NCBI RefSeq assembly: GCF_025502585.1 | Contig: NZ_CP106679.1 | Location: forward strand, 1,159,001 to 1,223,000 | Direction of reading: 5' to 3' | Length of the DNA: 64,000 bases | DNA from: Reichenbachiella agarivorans | GTDB lineage: Bacteria; Bacteroidota; Bacteroidia; Cytophagales; Cyclobacteriaceae | Part shown: positions 62,114 to 64,000 of the stretch, in pieces | Layout of the letters: each line of letters opens with the position of its first letter | Numbering within the stretch: the first letter of the stretch is position 1 | Notes under the pieces: model-generated | What the model was told of the DNA's origin: nothing | Seen by the model: the letters and a program-made list of their open reading frames with translations, nothing else | Databases searched by the model: none | Translations under genes and position numbers: made by a program

Positions 62114-63784
62114 TTAGAAGCTATGGTCTCGTGCAGCAATGTTGAGTCTGAGCGCAACAGAGGTGTAATTGGTCGTCTGATCCAAAGTACGGTCGTCACT
62201 CTCTTGGTTGCGATAAATGTGCCTCAAATCAATGAAAAGATTCTGTCTGAGCATGTAGCTCGCCATCAAATCCACAAAGAGGACACGGTTACCAATGCCT
62301 TGCCCAATTTCATTGCCGTAATCACTGACTCTAGTAGTATAATCTTTGAGCACATCCCCTCCATAATTGGCTCCTGCGGGATCTGTCCCATACAATGTAG
62401 AAATGACTTTTCCACTTAAAAACAGGTATTTTACTGGTTGATAGCGGGCAATCACCACCAGCTCTTTAAAATTTGCACCTAACGGGTGGGCTAAGGGTTG
62501 ACGATAGTGCGCATAGTTGGTAAAGATCGATTCATGGGCATAGGTAAAGGGTCTCGATAGATTATACTCTGCCTGCAAATCGAGGTTTTTCACTCCCAAT
62601 ACATTGATGTATTTCGCACCCAATTGTAATGAGTATTTGTTGCCCCACCAGCCCTCACCTGACTTCAACTCACCGATCACCATTTCATCCAGCAGTCCCT
62701 GTCCGTATAATTGTACACCTCGTATCACGTTCCATTTAAAATCCATTCCGAATAGCGCATTGTCCGGACTCCCTGTGAATTGTTCAATTGACCGATAGAA
62801 AATAATTGGGTTTAAATAATTCCACTCAAACGCCGAACTGGTACTATCTCCCCGATGAAACATGATGGCCTCAAATACCCCTACATTGAAATTGTCAGTC
62901 AGATTGATGCTCAGATGATGTGCCGTCAAGAACTTTTTTGGAAACACCTCAGTTCCATTTGAACCAAAAGTAGTGTAGGGGGCATCTGCCACCAATTCAG
63001 TAAAAAGATTCGTGTATTGGATTTTCCAGATTTTGGTCTGAATCTTCAAAAATGTACTAGGCGCACTGAAATCCGATAGCAGCAGAGACCTATAGCCATT
63101 ACCCACAAAATTCTTGTCATGTCCAAACTGAATCCCAATGTGTTTGGTCGCTTGAACGGTAAAATAACCTCTCGCTGTAAAAAAATCTACCGCACCATCA
63201 TCTCCATACTTCTTCCAAAATGCCTCATTGGGCACGACTCCATACGCTGAGGTATAATCCTGCACATATTGTGGAAACAAAGCCTGATTCTCTCCTATGT
63301 ATGAATAAAAACCAACCTTCTCATCGATGCTACCTCTCAACTCCAATCCCCGTGTATTCACAAAAGGTCTGGCCGCAGCATTGCTATCATTGCCCAAGCC
63401 CAAATACAAGACTGGACTAATTTTGAGTTTGAACATCTCGGTGTTGACATGATAAAAGTCAGACTTGCTGCGATAAAACCACTTCAAAAATGGCTTTCTA
63501 CTCATAGCAAATTTTTCACCGTCCTCTACATGCTCCCAGTTGTCAGTCAATAGGTACTTTTTATTGTTTGCGTTGACCGCCAGAGAATCCACCTGAGTCA
63601 CTATATCCACTCTGCGGTAGGGTTTGTAACTGCTGTGAATACTTGGGCTAAAATCCCTATTGAGCACCTCCTCTCTGTCTATCAAGTGATAATAATCCTG
63701 ATTCAAAGGAGCATATACGCTCTGCGCTGAGACGACATACGAGCACCCCCACACGGCTAACAATACCAAAGACTTGAGCTTCAT
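62114..63784 (-). CDS. Outer-membrane beta-barrel protein (Wzi/RemB-like)
   Basis: The 556-residue protein has a signal peptide (KLKSLVLLAVWGCSYVVSAQ) and then many amphipathic strands ending in YTSVALRLNIAARDHSF. The segment IGIQFGHDKNFVGNGYRSLLLSDFSAP and the FEWNYLNPIIFYRSIEQFTGSPDNALFGMDFKW stretch resemble the capsule-assembly Wzi barrel family and the gliding-motility protein RemB of Bacteroidota. A role in surface polysaccharide attachment or motility is inferred. It stands alone. Confidence 0.7.
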   Translation of the reverse strand: MKLKSLVLLAVWGCSYVVSAQSVYAPLNQDYYHLIDREEVLNRDFSPSIHSSYKPYRRVDIVTQVDSLAVNANNKKYLLTDNWEHVEDGEKFAMSRKPFLKWFYRSKSDFYHVNTEMFKLKISPVLYLGLGNDSNAAARPFVNTRGLELRGSIDEKVGFYSYIGENQALFPQYVQDYTSAYGVVPNEAFWKKYGDDGAVDFFTARGYFTVQATKHIGIQFGHDKNFVGNGYRSLLLSDFSAPSTFLKIQTKIWKIQYTNLFTELVADAPYTTFGSNGTEVFPKKFLTAHHLSINLTDNFNVGVFEAIMFHRGDSTSSAFEWNYLNPIIFYRSIEQFTGSPDNALFGMDFKWNVIRGVQLYGQGLLDEMVIGELKSGEGWWGNKYSLQLGAKYINVLGVKNLDLQAEYNLSRPFTYAHESIFTNYAHYRQPLAHPLGANFKELVVIARYQPVKYLFLSGKVISTLYGTDPAGANYGGDVLKDYTTRVSDYGNEIGQGIGNRVLFVDLMASYMLRQNLFIDLRHIYRNQESDDRTLDQTTNYTSVALRLNIAARDHSF

Positions 63785-63895
63785 TCTACTTAAATTTTGC
63801 GAACAATGATAGAGATTTCTGTTTGACTATTAAACCAACCACACCAATATTTATAATAAAAGCCTGATAGACAGAAAAGTATTTTGATTGTCTGG

Positions 63896-63926
63896 TTTGT
63901 TTTTAACACAGCAGTGCGTACTTTTG
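63896..63926 (+). promoter_or_regulatory. Bacteroidota-type promoter near the right edge
   Basis: TTTG at 63896-63899 and TACTTTTG at 63919-63926 are separated by 19 bp, a good match to the -33 and TAnnTTTG -7 elements. It points rightward to the gene starting at 63969. Confidence 0.55.
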
Positions 63927-63968
63927 CAGTCCTTTTCACAAGAGAGGGCAAACAAGAAATCAGGGTTC

Positions 63969-64000
63969 ATGGCAAAAACCATGGACAAAATTAAAACCAT
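63969..64000 (+). CDS. Start of a further gene, partial
   Basis: An ATG at 63969 opens a frame (MAKTMDKIKT) that runs off the right edge. It lies 43 bp after a good promoter box. The ten residues do not allow an assignment. Confidence 0.4.
   Translation, partial: MAKTMDKIKT

Noticed and set aside
1-64000. tRNA, rRNA or insertion sequence genes
   Set aside because: No cloverleaf, rRNA-like stretch, transposase or flanking inverted repeats were recognised.

Overview
The window comes from a Bacteroidota chromosome, most likely a marine Cytophagales-type bacterium. The supporting signs are an A+T-rich sequence, start sites with little Shine-Dalgarno signal, several promoter-like TAnnTTTG boxes of the Bacteroidota type, a carbamoyl-phosphate synthase large chain of the short kind, a DUF4834 protein and a HEPN-tailed siroheme reductase. 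Most of the window is ordinary housekeeping sequence. Two accessory stretches stand out.

Layout: a partial coaX (1-635), nhaD, ribH, a TPR membrane protein, pdhA and recF occupy the first 6 kb. From 6.3 to 20.0 kb there is a nitrogen-acquisition island: an Fnr-type regulator with candidate Fe-S cysteines, a decayed nitrate permease gene (narK-like), a small soluble MCP-tip protein, an outer-membrane barrel, a complete NrtABCD-type ABC importer, a membrane nitrate-sensor-like (PilJ/NarX P-box) protein with no output domain, an ammonium transporter fused to a SpoIIE/PP2C-like domain whose metal-binding aspartates are partly replaced by asparagine, and an intact NarK permease. Copies of a palindrome with core ACTACGTAGT recur in the intergenic gaps of this island and suggest a shared operator. 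No nitrate reductase lies in the window.

From 20 to 37 kb there are mixed housekeeping and membrane genes: a geranylgeranyl-reductase-type flavoprotein, free methionine sulfoxide reductase, a hemolysin III family protein, a kinase-less histidine-kinase-like membrane protein, lgt, trkH-trkA, mnmD-ispF, an acyltransferase, mazG and a GlmM-type phosphohexomutase.

At 37.5 to 41.4 kb lies a siroheme and sulfite/nitrite-reduction locus: a ferredoxin-type sulfite/nitrite reductase, then cobA and a Met8-like siroheme synthase. Its 5' leader encodes a 31-residue peptide with six cysteines in eight codons, followed by a strong intrinsic terminator just before the reductase gene. The segments can be drawn as a classical ribosome-mediated attenuator responding to cysteine, which argues that the enzyme serves sulfite reduction for cysteine synthesis. 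This is the most striking regulatory find.

From 41.5 to 64 kb come a secreted-protein gene broken by a 14-bp tandem duplication, msrB, carB, an AsmA-family protein, a TerB-like protein, a 21-bp-period CCCGGG repeat array, the gltB-gltD glutamate synthase operon, a helical-repeat protein, a Wzi/RemB-like outer-membrane protein and the first codons of a further gene at the right edge.
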